A stretch of DNA of 64,000 nt. Source: Aphrophora alni. Taxonomy: Eukaryota; Arthropoda; Insecta; Hemiptera; Aphrophoridae. The notes under the pieces were generated by a model. That model saw only the letters and a program-made list of their open reading frames with translations. It had not been told where the DNA came from and searched no databases. The stretch lies in assembly GCA_963513935.1 (NCBI GenBank), contig OY740768.1, forward strand, positions 68,374,231 through 68,438,230, read 5' to 3'. Position numbers and translations under genes: made by a program. Below are positions 1 through 14,340 of the stretch, piece by piece (the first letter of the stretch is position 1; each line of letters opens with the position of its first letter).

Positions 1-1780
1 CGCACACAGTATCGGATCCTTATTTATGTAAAGCAATTAAGCCAAGACAAATAGCACGCACACACGCACAGGAGCACGCACGTCATGCGTTGCCAACATT
101 GTAACTCATTAATTCAGCGTGCGTAGAGCCGTGGTGGATACTTTCCACACATCATCACCATCCACACCACTTCGCGGCTTCGCTACATTATGTTTTCCAC
201 ATAAATAGTATTGTTGAAAGCGGCAAATCATAAAGAACTGAAACACTTTGATCATTTAGGTCACTCTTTTGATTGTACAGTAGGGCACATTCGCATTCAT
301 ATTGTGTTCGAAATGTTCTTAGAAGAGTTGACCTCTTCTCTGAAATAGCTTACATACAGAATTCATAAGAAACATTAAACTTGTCTCTGTAGACATTTAA
401 CATTTCGAAAAAACCACTTCACCTTTTTATACCAAATTGCGAACAAGAAAAATACCCTCTTGTACATGACCAAATCAAACCATCAGAGATCGTCCAGAGT
501 ACTGTGCGTATGGTCTCATATCTCTACAGCCTAAACGAAAGAACGGATTTTTGTTCCATCTCACTTGTCTGTTTGTTTTGAAGTACAGTTTAGTGGTACA
601 GAACGATGTCTAATTTTTAACGTTTGTTTTTCGGCTGTGAAAAAAAATTAAACAAATTTTGTAAAGGAGGGGGGAATTTCCTACCAAAAGAAACACTTGA
701 GAAACAACTTGAAAAAATAATATATTGATAACACTTTTTGTTATGAATATTGAACCAACAAATTTTATAGTAACCAGAGTTTTAACTCTTACTGGAAAAT
801 AAATCTTCGGTAAGTCTTCATTTGCACAGCATCTTCTTATTAATAAATGAGGAAATCTTCAAAATAAACATTAAAAAAGAGTCTTAAATTTTTATTCTTC
901 AATCTTTAAATTATAATCTTTTAGCTAAAATTACTCAGTAATTTTTTTTTTTTTTTAATTTTTTTTCCCCTCTCAATATTGTTGTTAAAAAGATTGTGAA
1001 AGGAAAAAAATTGTATACATTTGTGAAGTATTAGCACAACCATTTCTTTAACGGAACAATCAGTTACTGGTTATTTCCATAAACATTTTCAGGTTGTACT
1101 TTCAGAGACAGAGATTTTATTTAAAGGATACGATAGGACAGTCACTGACCTATTAAGACGCAATTTTCTCCTTAACTTCTACACAAAATAAACCGTCTTC
1201 AAAGTCAAATTGCATATTTAAAGTCTATCAAAACTTGTTTCCAAAATTAGAAAAAGTCTTATAGCTTTGCTAAAAAAACAGTTTTCCCCCTTCAACAAGA
1301 CCCGGTAGCTCATTTTGTGCAGATAAGATCCTAGATTTTATTTTTCGCGAAAAACAAATTAGAGCTTTCGTTAAAAAACAACTTAATTTTAATAGTATAA
1401 CCTGAAAATTACGAAACAAAATCAATATTAATGGAAGTATTGTACTCAGTTTAGCATACAAGAAAACTACCTACTTTTAGTAATTGCACAATTTGAGAAA
1501 TTTGTTTACTATCTTCCAGTTTAAATCTGTAAAATATGTGATCTTTAAAAGTAATAATAATGAAGTATCATCATATAAACAGAATTGTTTGCCAAGTAAA
1601 GGAAGAACGGATGAAATACATTATGAACAGTAATCTTAAAATCAATCCAAATAGAGGAAATCATTTGTCAACGAATGAGAGAACGCATTTTCAATTTCTA
1701 TTTTTGTGAAGTTTCATATATATGTTTAACAGACGCATAGCTTCAACGATGCACTCGTTAATGCATTTCTTAAATTGTAG
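1..1780. other. Non-coding, nothing recognised
   Basis: The first 180 bp are CA/CG-richer (CACACGCACAGG, GCACGCACG). The rest is AT-rich with a T tract near 942-956. No exon, RNA gene or repeat is supported. Confidence 0.5.
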
Positions 1781-1789
1781 ACGCAGCGC

Positions 1790-2160
1790 AAAATTGACGC
1801 AAATAAACTGTTTACGTTCACACATTCGCAGAGTGCGAGTTGACAGACCGGATGTGACAAATCGTTAAAACTGGCAACACAATAGATACAAACCGAATTG
1901 TTATGAACGAAATATTGGTGATTCTCTCCGTGTTGCGGCGGATTCGACTTTCTGAGAATCTCGGGTGGCCGATCCATGCATAATCGAGTGGGCCAAGACT
2001 CGCTGCCAATTCAGAAACCTCCCACTAACTAACAACACTAAATGTATCTCAATTTTGTAAACGGACGGACTGGACGCGACGCGAGTCGGACGTTGACCCA
2101 TCGCTCTAATTACACACTACAAAAGTCACCGCCCTCTCTTCCACCACGAATAGATTATAT
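1790..2160. other. GC-elevated island, candidate regulatory element
   Basis: Complex, non-repetitive sequence with GTGTTGCGGCGGATTCGAC, GGTGGCCGATCCATGCATAA, and GACTGGACGCGACGCGAGTC. Short ORFs overlap on both strands, which argues against a gene. Conservation cannot be tested here. Confidence 0.3.
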
Positions 2161-2294
2161 ATCAGGTAATTATAGATTATTAATTAATATTCAAGATGAG
2201 AAAAATGTTGGGTTAATACAAGTAGCGACCTGCCTGTCGGCATCTTCTGCTACGGCGAATTATTGGGAGCTTCATATTATATATAATTAATCCA

Positions 2295-5200
2295 AAGCAA
2301 AGGCGTTCTAATTTGGTTAATCGATATTTTTCCGTAGTTTTGGTTAACTTAAGTTTTGTATTTCAATCGTTAAAAGTAAGTATAAAAAGATAAAAGTATG
2401 GAGTTCTTATTAAATTGACAATATATTATTGACAGATGTATATTTAGTTTTATCATTATGATTACTCACTATGTAAAGTTAACAATATTTTAAAATTTGA
2501 GACGGTGTCCAATACTATTAAAAAAAAAAAAAGAAGATATCTGCCAAATAAATGTGAATATTTTGGGGTCATGCTGCATGTCTGTTACTAACAATATATC
2601 GGTAATTATCTTAGGACTCATAAGTATCCATGTAACAAATATCTGAAGGACAGTTAAGTCAAACGTTTTGAGTATATGTTATAAACAACCAAATTAATTT
2701 TCTTAATTTCTCTTCGGTTACAAATAATTAAAACAGGCTAAACTGAACTCAAATAAAGCGACAATTTCTCGAAAATCTTGAGATTCGAAGCAAAATATAC
2801 GAAAATGAAAGTTACTTAAGTCTATTCATCTTCAAAATACAAGTTGAAGACTAAAACTAAATAATGACTCATACTAGTTTAGCAATGATTTTAATGAGTA
2901 CCGATTTAAACCTGTGTTGTTTACAAACAAAACCGAAAGTTACGATTTCAACGTTGATACTGTCTGACTGACAGGCAGACGTTAATCTCTCTGGATTAGG
3001 GTTTACTTTCTTTGTTGCGACATTTTCCCTGCTGAGTAAAACCAATAATCACAATAAGGAACATCTCAATACTTCATTTGGACTTTAAGAAACTTTTAAA
3101 TGCAGGCTACGTTTTGCACCATATGTAACCGATTAGCTTTTGAACAAGCTGTATGTTTGTTTCTCAACAACGGCTGAACGAGTTTCAACCAAATTTCTGC
3201 CCAGAAGATGTAAAAATACACTCATTTTAAGTATTTTTTTTTTTTTTTTTTTAATATAGGATTTCTTAAAATTAAAATAAACAAATTGTAGTGAAGCTAT
3301 ACTTTGATTAATTTGTTGCTGCGTGAATTATAATTGGATTTTAATGATGACAAGAATAACCTAAAAGTTCATGTGGTGGACGGGCCTCAAAGTGATTCTC
3401 TAAACCAAGCAAAACTCGAATCTAGAGGATCGCAATACTCTACATAGTTATCACTTCTCTTTAACCCCCTCCCCTCCTCACTATTAACTGAATTCATTCT
3501 GTTGGTGTTTAATTCAATTACTATCGTGAACTTTGTTGAAAACACTGTCGTGATCGAATCATAAAGATTATGCATATCATGTCCTTCAATTTGACTTGCT
3601 AAACAACGCTGAATTCATAAATGAAAATAACTTTAATTTTTATATTTCCTAGGTAATAATATTCTTTTAAAGAAATATATAAAAATTCTACTATGACATT
3701 AAAGACAGCTCAACTTTTGAAAGATTGCTTTAAAAGTTCTTAATGATTTCTATTAAATAAAAAAGGGCAGACAAAATTGATATTTCACATTAATGTCTAG
3801 AAAGATTATTTTATAATGTTTAAACGTAAATAATTGCTTGTAGTATTAATTTATTACGCCACACTATTGGTCATAAACATCAATCTTTATCTGTAATAAA
3901 ACAGTTGTAATAAAGTTAACTACCGTTAGACAAAAACTCACTTTCAGACAATGTGTTGGGTTGTATCTAGCATGTGTTGATATGGGCAGAACGCATTAAA
4001 ACTGCTTTATAGGTTAATTTCCTAAGGGATGAGCTTTGCCTAGAGCTTAACAAGGGCTTTGCATGTCTGACGTTGTGGCCAACACGCAGAGTGGAGAGAG
4101 GTCTTCAGATATGCAACCCGTATCGATCTTATTATTTCGTGATTCCAAGGAGTATCTGATATTCAGAATTCACGTGCTTTGAGTTCATTAAACGAGTTTT
4201 AGAACTGTTGACCTGTGATTGCTTTGAAAAGAAAATTGTTTGAGGTTTTACAAACTGTGTTGAGTTCATCTTCAACTTCTTTGATTTCTGTTTTTATATG
4301 TATCATATTTGATAGACAGAAATGATCTTAACATTTATTTCAAACGGTCAGCGTAATAAAAAACGTTCAATTAGTGTTCCGTATTTATGTAAATACATGG
4401 CATTTGATTTATTCCATAGGTTTGCTATGAAACATCACAACCTTCATACATTTTATTTATGTAACATTTTAATTTTATTGTAGCTTCCACTATTAATTTT
4501 GTATTTAAAGATTGTGGACACAGCACTAATTACAACCCTCTTCCCCTGTCACTGAGCACCAATCACTTTTGTTGTTATTGTTATGACTGACTTTCATACC
4601 CACGAAATGTTAATATGTGATGCAGAATTAAGGTATAAATTGTTAGGATGAACAGCATTTACGAAATAAATAATTTGAGATTTAAAAAAAAAACAAACTA
4701 TGAAAAATTAATATGAATTTCACTGAGGAGAACATAGACAAATATTTTTAACAAAGCCAACTTGAAATAAATATTCACTGATAGGTCTTTGTAAAAAAGT
4801 ATCTTTCTTTAGATAAGTTCATTGGATTTGATTACCCTAGTTTCAATTATAAAAAGTAATATGTTTAGATTAAATATTGGAACAGAATCAAATAATTTGT
4901 ATCATTCCTATATTTTGTAACTTAGTCGGAAAACAGTTTGGGGGTAAATTATAAAAGATTAGGCTATACGGAACTAAAACCATTCTAATAATCAGTATAT
5001 TGGCAAGACTACAAGGTTCTGTGCGTGTTTGAGTTGAGAATGATTTGATTAAGGATCTGACCACGTCTTTCTTCGACGAACTGAATTAAACTAGTCACAC
5101 AAAGACAAGGTATATTCGAAGCCTAATCGTTTCACAATTCACGTTATTTCCAGAATCCATTCACTAAAATACTTACAAATTTCAAACAGGTTATTAATTA

Positions 5201-6630
5201 AATATTGTAAAAAATATAGACTAATTTAGACTAGATTATTAAAACTTTTACAAGGAGGACTATAATAGTTTATTATTACTTTTTGACCGATAACTCTAAA
5301 ACACGCAATTCTGAGAAGAAGACGACAAATACAATTTTTTTATGTTCTTAGATTTTACCTTTGAATAAAATTTGATCTAAATCGTTAAAGCCGATATTGA
5401 GGGAAAGTAAATTTTGAATTTTAGTCTCATGGCAACTATTTCCAAACACTAACTTTATGATGTGATGATTATGTAAATAGATCGTAAAACATACCCAAAC
5501 AAGTCCAAATCGATTCAGTAAGCAGAGAGACAATAGATATCATCGAAAAAAATGTGTAAAAACTCCCAAAACTGATATATCCACAACGATCTGTTGAGAT
5601 TACAATGCTTTTATTATATCTATAAATACTACAAGGTGACTGAAAAGTGTCCCCTCCTACTTTTTCCACGGTTTTAGTCATATCGATTTGGGATCATTAT
5701 GAACCGATTATACCAAAGAACGAACTCGATGTTGAAAATGCTTAATCATGTGTTACATAACAATGACACCATTTAAAAAACTTGACTCAATTCAATATGT
5801 CGGAATAAAAATATTTTCAAAAAATCATAAAACTTATATAGTACTTCATAAAACTTAGTACAGTACTAGGTGTCAGGTTTAAACTTAATTTGGTTCCAAA
5901 CGGATGTGATGAAAATTGTGAACAAATATGAGTGGAGATACTTTCCTAACCATCCGGTAAAATAATATGTGAGAAAGTAAAAAGAGGGTGGACTATTTGC
6001 AATTTCCAGCTTCTTAAAAAGGACAAGGATTTTATGTCCTGTCTTCTATCGTTTACGACCACGTAAAGTTTATGTTGTTCTAACAACGTTTTAATCTCCA
6101 CAAATGAGGTAATTCTGCAGAAGGGAAACTACAAAGGTTTACTTTTAAACCACTTATAAATAATGTCCAACCAATGCAGAAATCAAAATTGTGACATTCA
6201 TTCTACAGTTGTAAACGCGTCTTTTATATGTTTGTACTGCTAGTAGAATATTATTACTTTGAAAGGCATATCGTGTTCACCCTTTTATTTATATAAATGT
6301 TGATATTCATATTATATTATGGTGTTTGAATACAAGGATGACAAATTTTAATCAAGCTAACTATTTCTATTAATCTATAGAGTATAAGATAACGATGTAT
6401 AAATAGGTGTTGATAAAAAAAAAAAAATTTCACATAAATATATTGAGCAAAACTTGGGGTAAATTCGTAATCAATAATAGACTCCGACTATTATAACAAG
6501 AAACTATTGCAACAAGTCGTTGTTAAAACGATAAGTTATCAACTTCAGATGTGTTGGAAACGTATACCTGAAGATGTTGGCTTAGTTATTGAAACGTCGT
6601 CTTGCCGTTGAGGAAATTGAAGTATTTCAT
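2295..6630. other. AT-rich non-coding, little recognised
   Basis: Contains homopolymer tracts (T near 3234-3252, A near 6417) and a modest GC patch at 4020-4120. The fragment at 5655-5690 resembles one near 12600. At 6565-6600, CTGAAGATG and GAAACGTCG lie about 15 bases apart, directly before family A copy 1. Confidence 0.45.
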
Positions 6631-6634
6631 TAAG

Positions 6635-6826
6635 TAAAGGCGAAAACCCTGTCAGCGATCATCACCTTACAGAAGAAATGAATAAAAATAAAATTTTCGA
6701 ATACGCCAATGACATCAGGCTCGGAACAGATCAGAAGTTGGTGAAGATAGACGTTATATGAAAGAGAACATCTAATCAAAGACTATATTAAATATAGTAG
6801 ATATCCTATTGGATCTCTCGGGAATA
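6635..6826 (+). repeat. Dispersed repeat family A, copy 1
   Basis: It shares with the other copies, in order: AAGGCGAAAACCCT, GAATACGCCAATGACATCAGG (degenerate CTCTAATAGCGTCAGG), CAGAAGTTGGTGAAGATAGA, TGAAAGAGAACATCTAATCA, AAGACTA and GGATCTCTCGGGAAT. No ORF is present. Confidence 0.75.
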
Positions 6827-8500
6827 TTAATATCATTAGAGCCTCTGAGGGTAATATTGTACCTTTTGTTTAAACACTATTACATTCAATATTATCGTGT
6901 GAAGTTCTTTAGTTATTTATTTATAATAATTGGTCAAATTTGTACCCTAAAATCAAGGCTTGTTAAATCTTATAATAATTAGTCTACAAATAGAATTTCA
7001 ACTTAGTGGAAAATAATGTCGTAAAATTTACGTTTTATATTGTCTGATTTTCAGAATAATTATTGCACAACTCTAAACAAAAATTAGAACGCAACTTAAA
7101 CCTCATTTCCCAAGTACAAATTCTCAAGGTTATCGACTAGACAAATAGTAAATTCGAGCATACAGGAGTACTGTTGAAAACAAAACCAACAAGATTACAG
7201 ATGGAAAGCAGGTGTTGGACAGATGCGGGATATCGGGTTGCTAAAGGGATGTGCCTAAACTAACCTCAATCTCTGACCTGTTTTCTTATCAATGTTTTAT
7301 AGCGTACGCTTAATTAAATACGTTCCAAAAAACGATAACAATAAACACGCAAAGAATATCGACAACTGCAATTTAATTACATAATGTTATCTGTAAGTTG
7401 GAGTAATAAAATCGTTTTACAGTTGAGTTGTGGGCGAGTCTTGCTGTGTCCAGAGTGTACTCGGTCAAGCTTGGAATCGTGAATTGAATATCAATATTTT
7501 TCGACCGTTCGCTCGCTAGGCTAATCTTCTTTGAAAATAATCAAAATGGACAAGTTATGTTCTTGTATTAGCTTTTTTTTTACTTCTTTTGACAAGAGAT
7601 AAAAATGACCTAAAGAATTGAGGAAGAATAATATTTTCCACCTTTACCATCTACGGTGTTTCTAAATAGCGATTCATCTTTAGTGTCACGATTTCTTAGA
7701 AATAGAAAATACTTCGGAAAGCTTTGATATAATGACGTAAGATTCTTTTATTGTTACCCCCTCCCCCCAACAAACCATTCCCTGCAGGCAATTACGAATA
7801 ATCTATGTCCTCATCTCATTACCATTATTAGTGTGTTATAAATGTAAATAGAAAATAATAATTTTGTAGTTTAATCTTTCAATTTAAAATAATTACGACG
7901 CGCTGGTGTAATTATAAGTGAAACGCATTATCAAGTATTCTTCGTAATTCCGTTTACTGAAGTAATAGCATGGTTTCAAAGCATACACGGGGGGGGTCTG
8001 TTTTAAAATTCAAAACAGTTTCTTATCTACTATTTAAAAATATATACATTGTTATCATGTGTAAAGCGTATTAAAGTTGTTGGACGCCAATATCGCTGTC
8101 ATAATTTGCACTCTGGTATAGTGTTATATTTACAAAACGTTATTTAATGAAAAGTAAACAAACATAAACTTTATCTAAACTTTTGTTAGACCCGGATCCA
8201 ATGACGAAAGGTGAATTTTAAGTTGTTATCAGTAATATTTGCAGTTTCTTTTTATACTACTTATATAAATATCTCAGGTCCCAATGACAAATTATAACTC
8301 TTGACAAAGCAAGTTTGGAAAAACTATTTTACTTGCATAACACTCAATAATATAATTATTTGATACAATTAAATTAGCTAACTAAAATTAACTGACATTA
8401 GATTTTTGGAGAGAACAAATCTCCAAGTTTAGATTATGTCATAAACTACTTGAAGTAAAGGTAAAGCAAATAATCTCTTTATTATAATTAAATTACTAAC

Positions 8501-8503
<3 letters not shown>
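6827..8503. other. AT-rich non-coding, nothing recognised
   Basis: Only a G8 run at 7989-7996 and C-rich CCCCCTCCCCCC near 7757 stand out. Confidence 0.45.

Positions 8504-8539
<36 letters not shown>
8504..8539. repeat. (AT)n microsatellite
   Basis: Uninterrupted AT dinucleotides over 36 bp, directly left of family A copy 2. Confidence 0.97.
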
Positions 8540-8541
<2 letters not shown>

Positions 8542-8550
8542 TTGATGTTT

Positions 8551-8758
8551 AAACGTAAAAAACCTTCCTGTCATCATCACAATATAAAAAAGGAAGAAAA
8601 AATAAAGACTCCTAGATCTTTAATACTCTAATAGCGTAAGTGTCGTAAGAGAACAATAATTGGTCAAGAGAGACTAGAGAGTAAATGATGAAAGAGAGGG
8701 ATCTAATCAAGACTGCAGGAAAAAGTTGTAGATCCAGCTAAAATCACTCGGGATTGTC
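8551..8758 (+). repeat. Dispersed repeat family A, copy 2
   Basis: Contains AAACCTTCCTGTCATCATCA, AATAAAGACTCCTAGATCTT, ACTCTAATAGCGTAAG, TTGGTCAAGAGAGACTAGAG, TGAAAGAGAGGGATCTAATC, GTTGTAGATCCAGCTAAAA and CACTCGGGATT. It is one of the fuller copies, and is preceded by an AT microsatellite. Confidence 0.85.
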
Positions 8759-9109
8759 ACTCCCGTACTCACTATAGTGATCTCATGGCTGTCATCTAAA
8801 AAATAAGATTAATGAAAGATGAACGCTAAATTGGTGTCTTTTCTTAACCTTCATAATCTGTTAGCCCTCTTTTCAAAAGAAAACGACATTCAGAATTTGT
8901 ATGTGTCACTTCTTGGTATATATATAAAGGCCTTCTCCACTTTATAAATTTCCTTTTTTTTTTCTTTCTTTTTTTTTTTTCAAAATTATACTTAATGTAA
9001 TGGCAATTTAGATACTTATACAACATTTAGGCGAAATAGTTTTGGCAATAACCAACCGTTTACATACCCACAGAGGCACTTTACTAAAAGTAGCCTAAAT
9101 AAAGTAGTT

Positions 9110-9370
9110 TATTCCACCTCATGGTTATTGCAGACAAATGTAAAAGAATGCTTTTAACGGAGGTAATGCCATCGCAGCCACAAAGATACCAAACTGGCAA
9201 TAAGAAATATAAGACGAAAGCCTTCAAGAAATACGCCGGATCGGCTTATCCCTTGACCAAATCCCTTGGGCAACTCCCTTCACATTAGACTAAGTGGTGT
9301 ACTGACTGGACAGAGCGGGGGTCGGCAAACTAACCTCACATCGCATCGTAGACAGAAATCATGATAAATT
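9110..9370. other. GC-elevated island, candidate regulatory element
   Basis: Complex sequence with GGAGGTAATGCCATCGCAGC, CGCCGGATCGGCTTATCCC and CAGAGCGGGGGTCGGC, in AT-rich surroundings. No frame is open for long. Confidence 0.25.
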
Positions 9371-10195
9371 GACGTTTTCCCTTGCCAATACTACATAGGT
9401 CTAAGTTTTAATAAAGATTATCCTATGTTTTCTATTTAAGTAAAGCCATTTTTATTAGGAGAGCATTTGTAATCTAGATAATATAGATATGCTACGTGTT
9501 TTTAATTAGGCCTCCACTCTATATCTTTCCAAAATATGATTTAAATAATCAATAACTGTAGCTTATTCTTAAAACATAATTATGTACGCCTACAATACAA
9601 AATAAAAGGTGAAAAAATATAGCACAAACTTTCTGACTTATCCATTCCTAAAAAACAAAACCCAGGATAAAATATATTAAAATAGTCTACTAAATCATCA
9701 ATTTAGGTATTTCTTACTTTGACTATAGACTACTGCAGTTTCGAATGTCACCCATGATCATTGAGCACGTCTGTAATAACACTACTCGTCTACATTTTTA
9801 CACGTGTTTTAAACAATAAACGGCCTCCGAACTGTGTGAAATGTCTTTTGTGTAGTGTTCTATGTTTGTATTTTATTTCTCATTTTGAACGTGACTTTTG
9901 GCTATAAATATTCCACATTTAATTTAAATTTGAACAAAATCTGTAGAGTAAATTTTGAGAAATTATGTCTTTTAAAACGGGTCTATAGCCGAGTTTTTTT
10001 TTTACCAATCACTCACAAACTGCCATTTTTGGCGTCCAATGCCTTTTGTTTGGGTTTTAGAGGCTACACTGGAGGAAAAAAATTATCAACCTATTTCGAG
10101 CAAAACATAATTTTTCGTTTATATAAAATATTACAACATATGAACAAAATATGCTCACATAGTAGATTTGATTAAATCGGTCCATGCATTTAGAT

Positions 10196-10335
10196 TGTAA
10201 AGCACTGCACAGACGTCGGGCATCTTTCCAAAAATCACTTTATGGACTGAGGACCTCAAAACCGATATAGCCGCCAAAAAACTCAACATTAATTTGTTTG
10301 ATTCACCACATAACTTTCTCTATAATATGTGAAAA
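10196..10335 (+). repeat. Dispersed repeat family B, copy 1
   Basis: Shares with the copy at 63205 the ordered phrases AGCACTGCACAGAC, ATCTTTCCAAAAATCAC, GGACCTCAAAACCGATATAG, CCGCCAAAAA and ACATAACTTTCTCTATA. No coding potential is seen. Confidence 0.7.
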
Positions 10336-10339
10336 ACAG

Positions 10340-13300
10340 TATCCGAAATACAGGAGAGCAATTGTGCGCATATGTGTGATAAATCATAAACAGCTAACTT
10401 TACTTTAAACAAAAAAAAACTGAACAAGCACCAATTGTTTGACAATTTCGATGGAGAAGGAACGACAGCTGAGTTCTTAATATGAGAAACATGTTCCGTG
10501 ACACATGTTACAAATAAAACTGGGACAGTAACAGATCCCTCTGGCATTCCGTGCTCAACGAGTTTTTGGCTGACTTTTATGAACGCTGTAAATTTTTAAG
10601 TACTTTGTAAGGCTTGTAAAATCAAGCCAGTGTTCTGTAATGTAATATTTCACTTTAAAAATACTTATATACGATAGTTTATTGAAATTCTATTATATTG
10701 ACAAGTTTGTATGTTTTGTGAATCAAATTTAATTTAAATGTGGTAAATATAATATATACGACTAAACAGCTGTTTTTCATATTATATGTTTTCGAGCGGA
10801 AATTTTTCAATATTTATTGTTATAATAGTTGTCAATGTAAAGTACAATTTTATTAATTAATTTTTCTTATTTATTTTTTAAGGTAACATAAAATTGTATA
10901 TTTTTCATTTCATATAGAAAATATCGAACCATTGTTTATGTAATGTATGTTTTCCCGTGAACTTTCAGCGGCACACATGAAGAACTCCGTTCAAATATTG
11001 AGTTCATAATATTTAAGAGCAAGACTAGAAATTCCCAACTAATTATTTTCTTGACACAGTTGTACATATTGGATGGAATAAATAAATATAATATTCATTT
11101 TTATTAATGACATAGTTGCTATTGTTTCTTCTTTAGATTACAGAAATAACAAAACAAAATCCAATCAAAATTCTATATTTTATTCTCAGTTTTTTACTCT
11201 CGTTTTTTTGGATATTGTATGTAAATTATTTCTTCATTTTAAAGTGTAAAAACACATGCAAACATATACATAATAATTCTTATCTTGTAGAGGATATCTT
11301 GAGTAAACTACCGCTGTAATAAGCCTAACTGATAACAGTGTTGAAGGCAATACAAACTGCACTTTACCTTGTTACAAATACGTGTGAACAAATATTATAC
11401 TATGAAATCCAGTATCACCACATGTTAAGTTGAAATCTGGCAACAAAAAGAGGATTTGATTTGATTAGGCGGGGAAGGAAGATGTCACTATCTGACATGA
11501 GATTATTGACTGAGTGATCGATCTCTTGCAGTGATTGTTGAGCGACCAACTGACAGTATTTTAGATAGTGTTAAATCAATTCTAATTATTTACGAGTTTT
11601 TATTAAAGTTGTTTAGTATTGCGATAGATATTGTGTCAAGTTTGATATCTACAAGACATTGCCAAGAAAGTTATTTAAATGAACTTAGCGTACAATTCAA
11701 AATAATAAGTTTTATTTATTCAAAGCTAAACAGATAATTATTTTGTAAGATAATATACTAAGTATGTGGATGTGAGACAGTATTAAACTAAAATAGTAAA
11801 ACTCATACAAAGTTGTAAGTTTCAAATTTAATAATGGTTTGGGGGTCTAACCCGTCTGTTTATGAAATCGTTAAACATGAAGATAATCAATAAACGCTAA
11901 AATGAAAAGGAAAAACCATTTAAAAAATTATCAGGACCCTGGTATAAACCAAGAACCGATCAGCTGCACGGAAAAACCCACTTCTCCAACTTCATCCCTC
12001 ATACTATTTTTTACGATATTTAAAATATTTGGATGCCTCTTGGATTTTTGTCAAAAATTTTAAATAGTAAAATGATCGCGGGGCACCGGATTAAACATTG
12101 TTTTTCAACAATATATTTAACTATTAAAAAGAACGTTTTAAACTATTTACGACTCATGTTACTGCATAACATTTCTATACACATATCAATGATGGAATTT
12201 GTTTTTATTAGAACAACTTTAAATAATTTTAAAACTATTAGCTCTTACATGTAAGTTAATATGATTTTCTGTTAATATATATTTTTATTGTTATCAGTTT
12301 GAACGGCGAAGACAAACATAAAATACAGGGTGTCACGAATAGTTAAAAAAAGACGAAATATACATTTGATAATATTTAAAAAATAAAATAAAACTACCCA
12401 GTGAATAATTGGATATAGGGATCATGCCATCGGTTTTCACTCTCGTTGAAAATGATGTTAAACTATATCACACGACTATGTTATCATTTAAAAATATTTA
12501 CTCAAATTCAATATGGCGTTCCAAGATAACTTTTATAAATTTCAATTATTCTACAATTTAGTTGAGGGAACGTAGACTTCATTTGTTACGAAATCGACAT
12601 AATGAAAATTGTAGGGGAAAAGTAGGAGGATCGGGTCTTTTAAGCCACCCCATACATACCCCTCTCTTTAGATATTATCCCTCCACTAATAAATAGTAAC
12701 AAGACGCGTATTGACGGAAAAACAATAACATCATTGTTGAATCCCCTTCTCTCCCTCTACGACAAACACTACAATCACGTAATTATAAAATAAATAACTG
12801 TATTCAATATCTAAATATGACGACGAACTACTTCTTAGTAGGCCAACAGTTAGAAACTTTAGTCACAAGTAAAGGGGAGGTGAGTACACGTAATCTATTT
12901 GTATTGGGGGGGGACAATCCGTGTCCTGCACGTTAACGCAGACAGTTAATAAGATGACAAGCATAACACAAAACGTGCACAGCATAGCAGCGGAGCATAG
13001 CGACACAGATGTACGCAGAGTGGACTATTAGACAAACAGATCACAGACTATAATTGTATACACATAATTTCCATTCGGAAAGATTTATTGGTTGAAGACG
13101 ACATGGAAATTGATGACTACTTTGTTTAGTTTGAGAACAGTTAGGCGGAATACGGGTTTGTATTGATTGGCAATCATATCAGTGTGGTATGGTTACTTGT
13201 TTAGAGAGAGCAAAATGTTTTTGTATTGATGGCAGACGAGTGTTATTATATTGTATGAGAGATAAATGTACAAAAACAACTTTTTAACGCACGTGTTTTC

Positions 13301-14120
13301 CACAAATAAATTAATTCATACCTACTTTATGCAACAGGGATTGTGATGTTTTAAGTAGGATATTATGACTGTTATACTGTTTGTAAATATTATATTTCAG
13401 AGAAATAAAATCAACACTTCAACAACATAATAAAAAATAGCTATTTTTAGGTATTTTTCAGTTTATTATCGAATTAGTTCAAGAAATAAACTTATAGATA
13501 AAATCTAACTTTAAAATAATTTTAAGGATGAATAAGAATGTATGACGTTTATTTTAATTAAAAACCTAAATAATTTGACGGTTTTCTGGGAGAAAAACTA
13601 TGTTCGTTGTTTTATTGAATAAATATTCAGTAAAATATAAATCTTGTCTAGTTTGGAAAAAAAGATTTTATAAATACAATAATAGGCGATGAATGCAATT
13701 TAAATTATTACAATTCAGGAATAAATGTGGGAACTTTTGTAAAAATTTAATCACAGAGAAATAAGTCACTAAATTGATCTCATTCTAGTCTTATAGTCCT
13801 AGTTTAAAAAAGTAATTGTATTAGAATAAATAATGAATTCAGATGGTTACAGATTTGGAATAACTATGAAGTTTGGAAGTTTTTAAACTACAGAAAACGT
13901 AGATCAGCAAATTCATTTTATAACAATGTTACAGTCGAATTTATTAACTTTGTCTCTTTAAAATAGTGGATCACTCACCATAAAAAAGGCTGCCTGTATT
14001 GTGATCGAAAATACATTGGCGAAGGATAGTACTGCTTACCTAATGCGTCTGCAACAAAAGAAAAAAACAGTTAAAAATTATATTGCGTTACTGTAACAAT
14101 TTGTTGTTTTAGATTAACTA
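10340..14120. other. AT-rich non-coding
   Basis: Apart from the decayed fragment at 12320-12645 and a G8 run at 12906-12913, a mild GC rise at 12880-13220 is all that stands out. Confidence 0.4.
12320..12645 (-). repeat. Possible decayed transposon fragment
   Basis: It starts ACAGGGTGTCACGAATAG, a type of terminus common in insect repeats. The opposite end, read on the minus strand (CTCCTACTTTT.CC, then TCATTATGTCGATTT), resembles 5655-5690 on the plus strand (CTCCTACTTTTTCCAC, TCATATCGATTT). No coding remnant is seen. Confidence 0.3.
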
Positions 14121-14129
14121 AATGTACTA

Positions 14130-14340
14130 TTTATCGGTTCACGGTATTGGTGGAAGGTCGACTAATAACAGCTTCTGATGCCTTAGCTTCTGGTTAAATG
14201 GTAGAAGGACCCGCCCAAATCACCAGGCACGCGTTGACTACCAGTAATCATGGTTATTAAGGCTCCAGTTTAGATGCCGCGTGCCAACCCTTCAATCACT
14301 ACATCTCGCCTTCACTCGGTGTCAAAATGTATTCACTTTG
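14130..14340. other. GC-elevated island, candidate regulatory element
   Basis: Includes GTAATCATGGTTATTAAGGC (homeodomain-like TAATCA), ACCCGCCCAAATCACC and GATGCCGCGTGCC. It is non-repetitive with no ORF. Confidence 0.3.

Noticed and set aside
9855..10175. 106-codon plus-strand ORF, the longest outside repeats
   Set aside because: Rich in Phe, Leu, Asn and Lys as expected from AT-rich DNA, no domain, no splice context, and next to a family B repeat.
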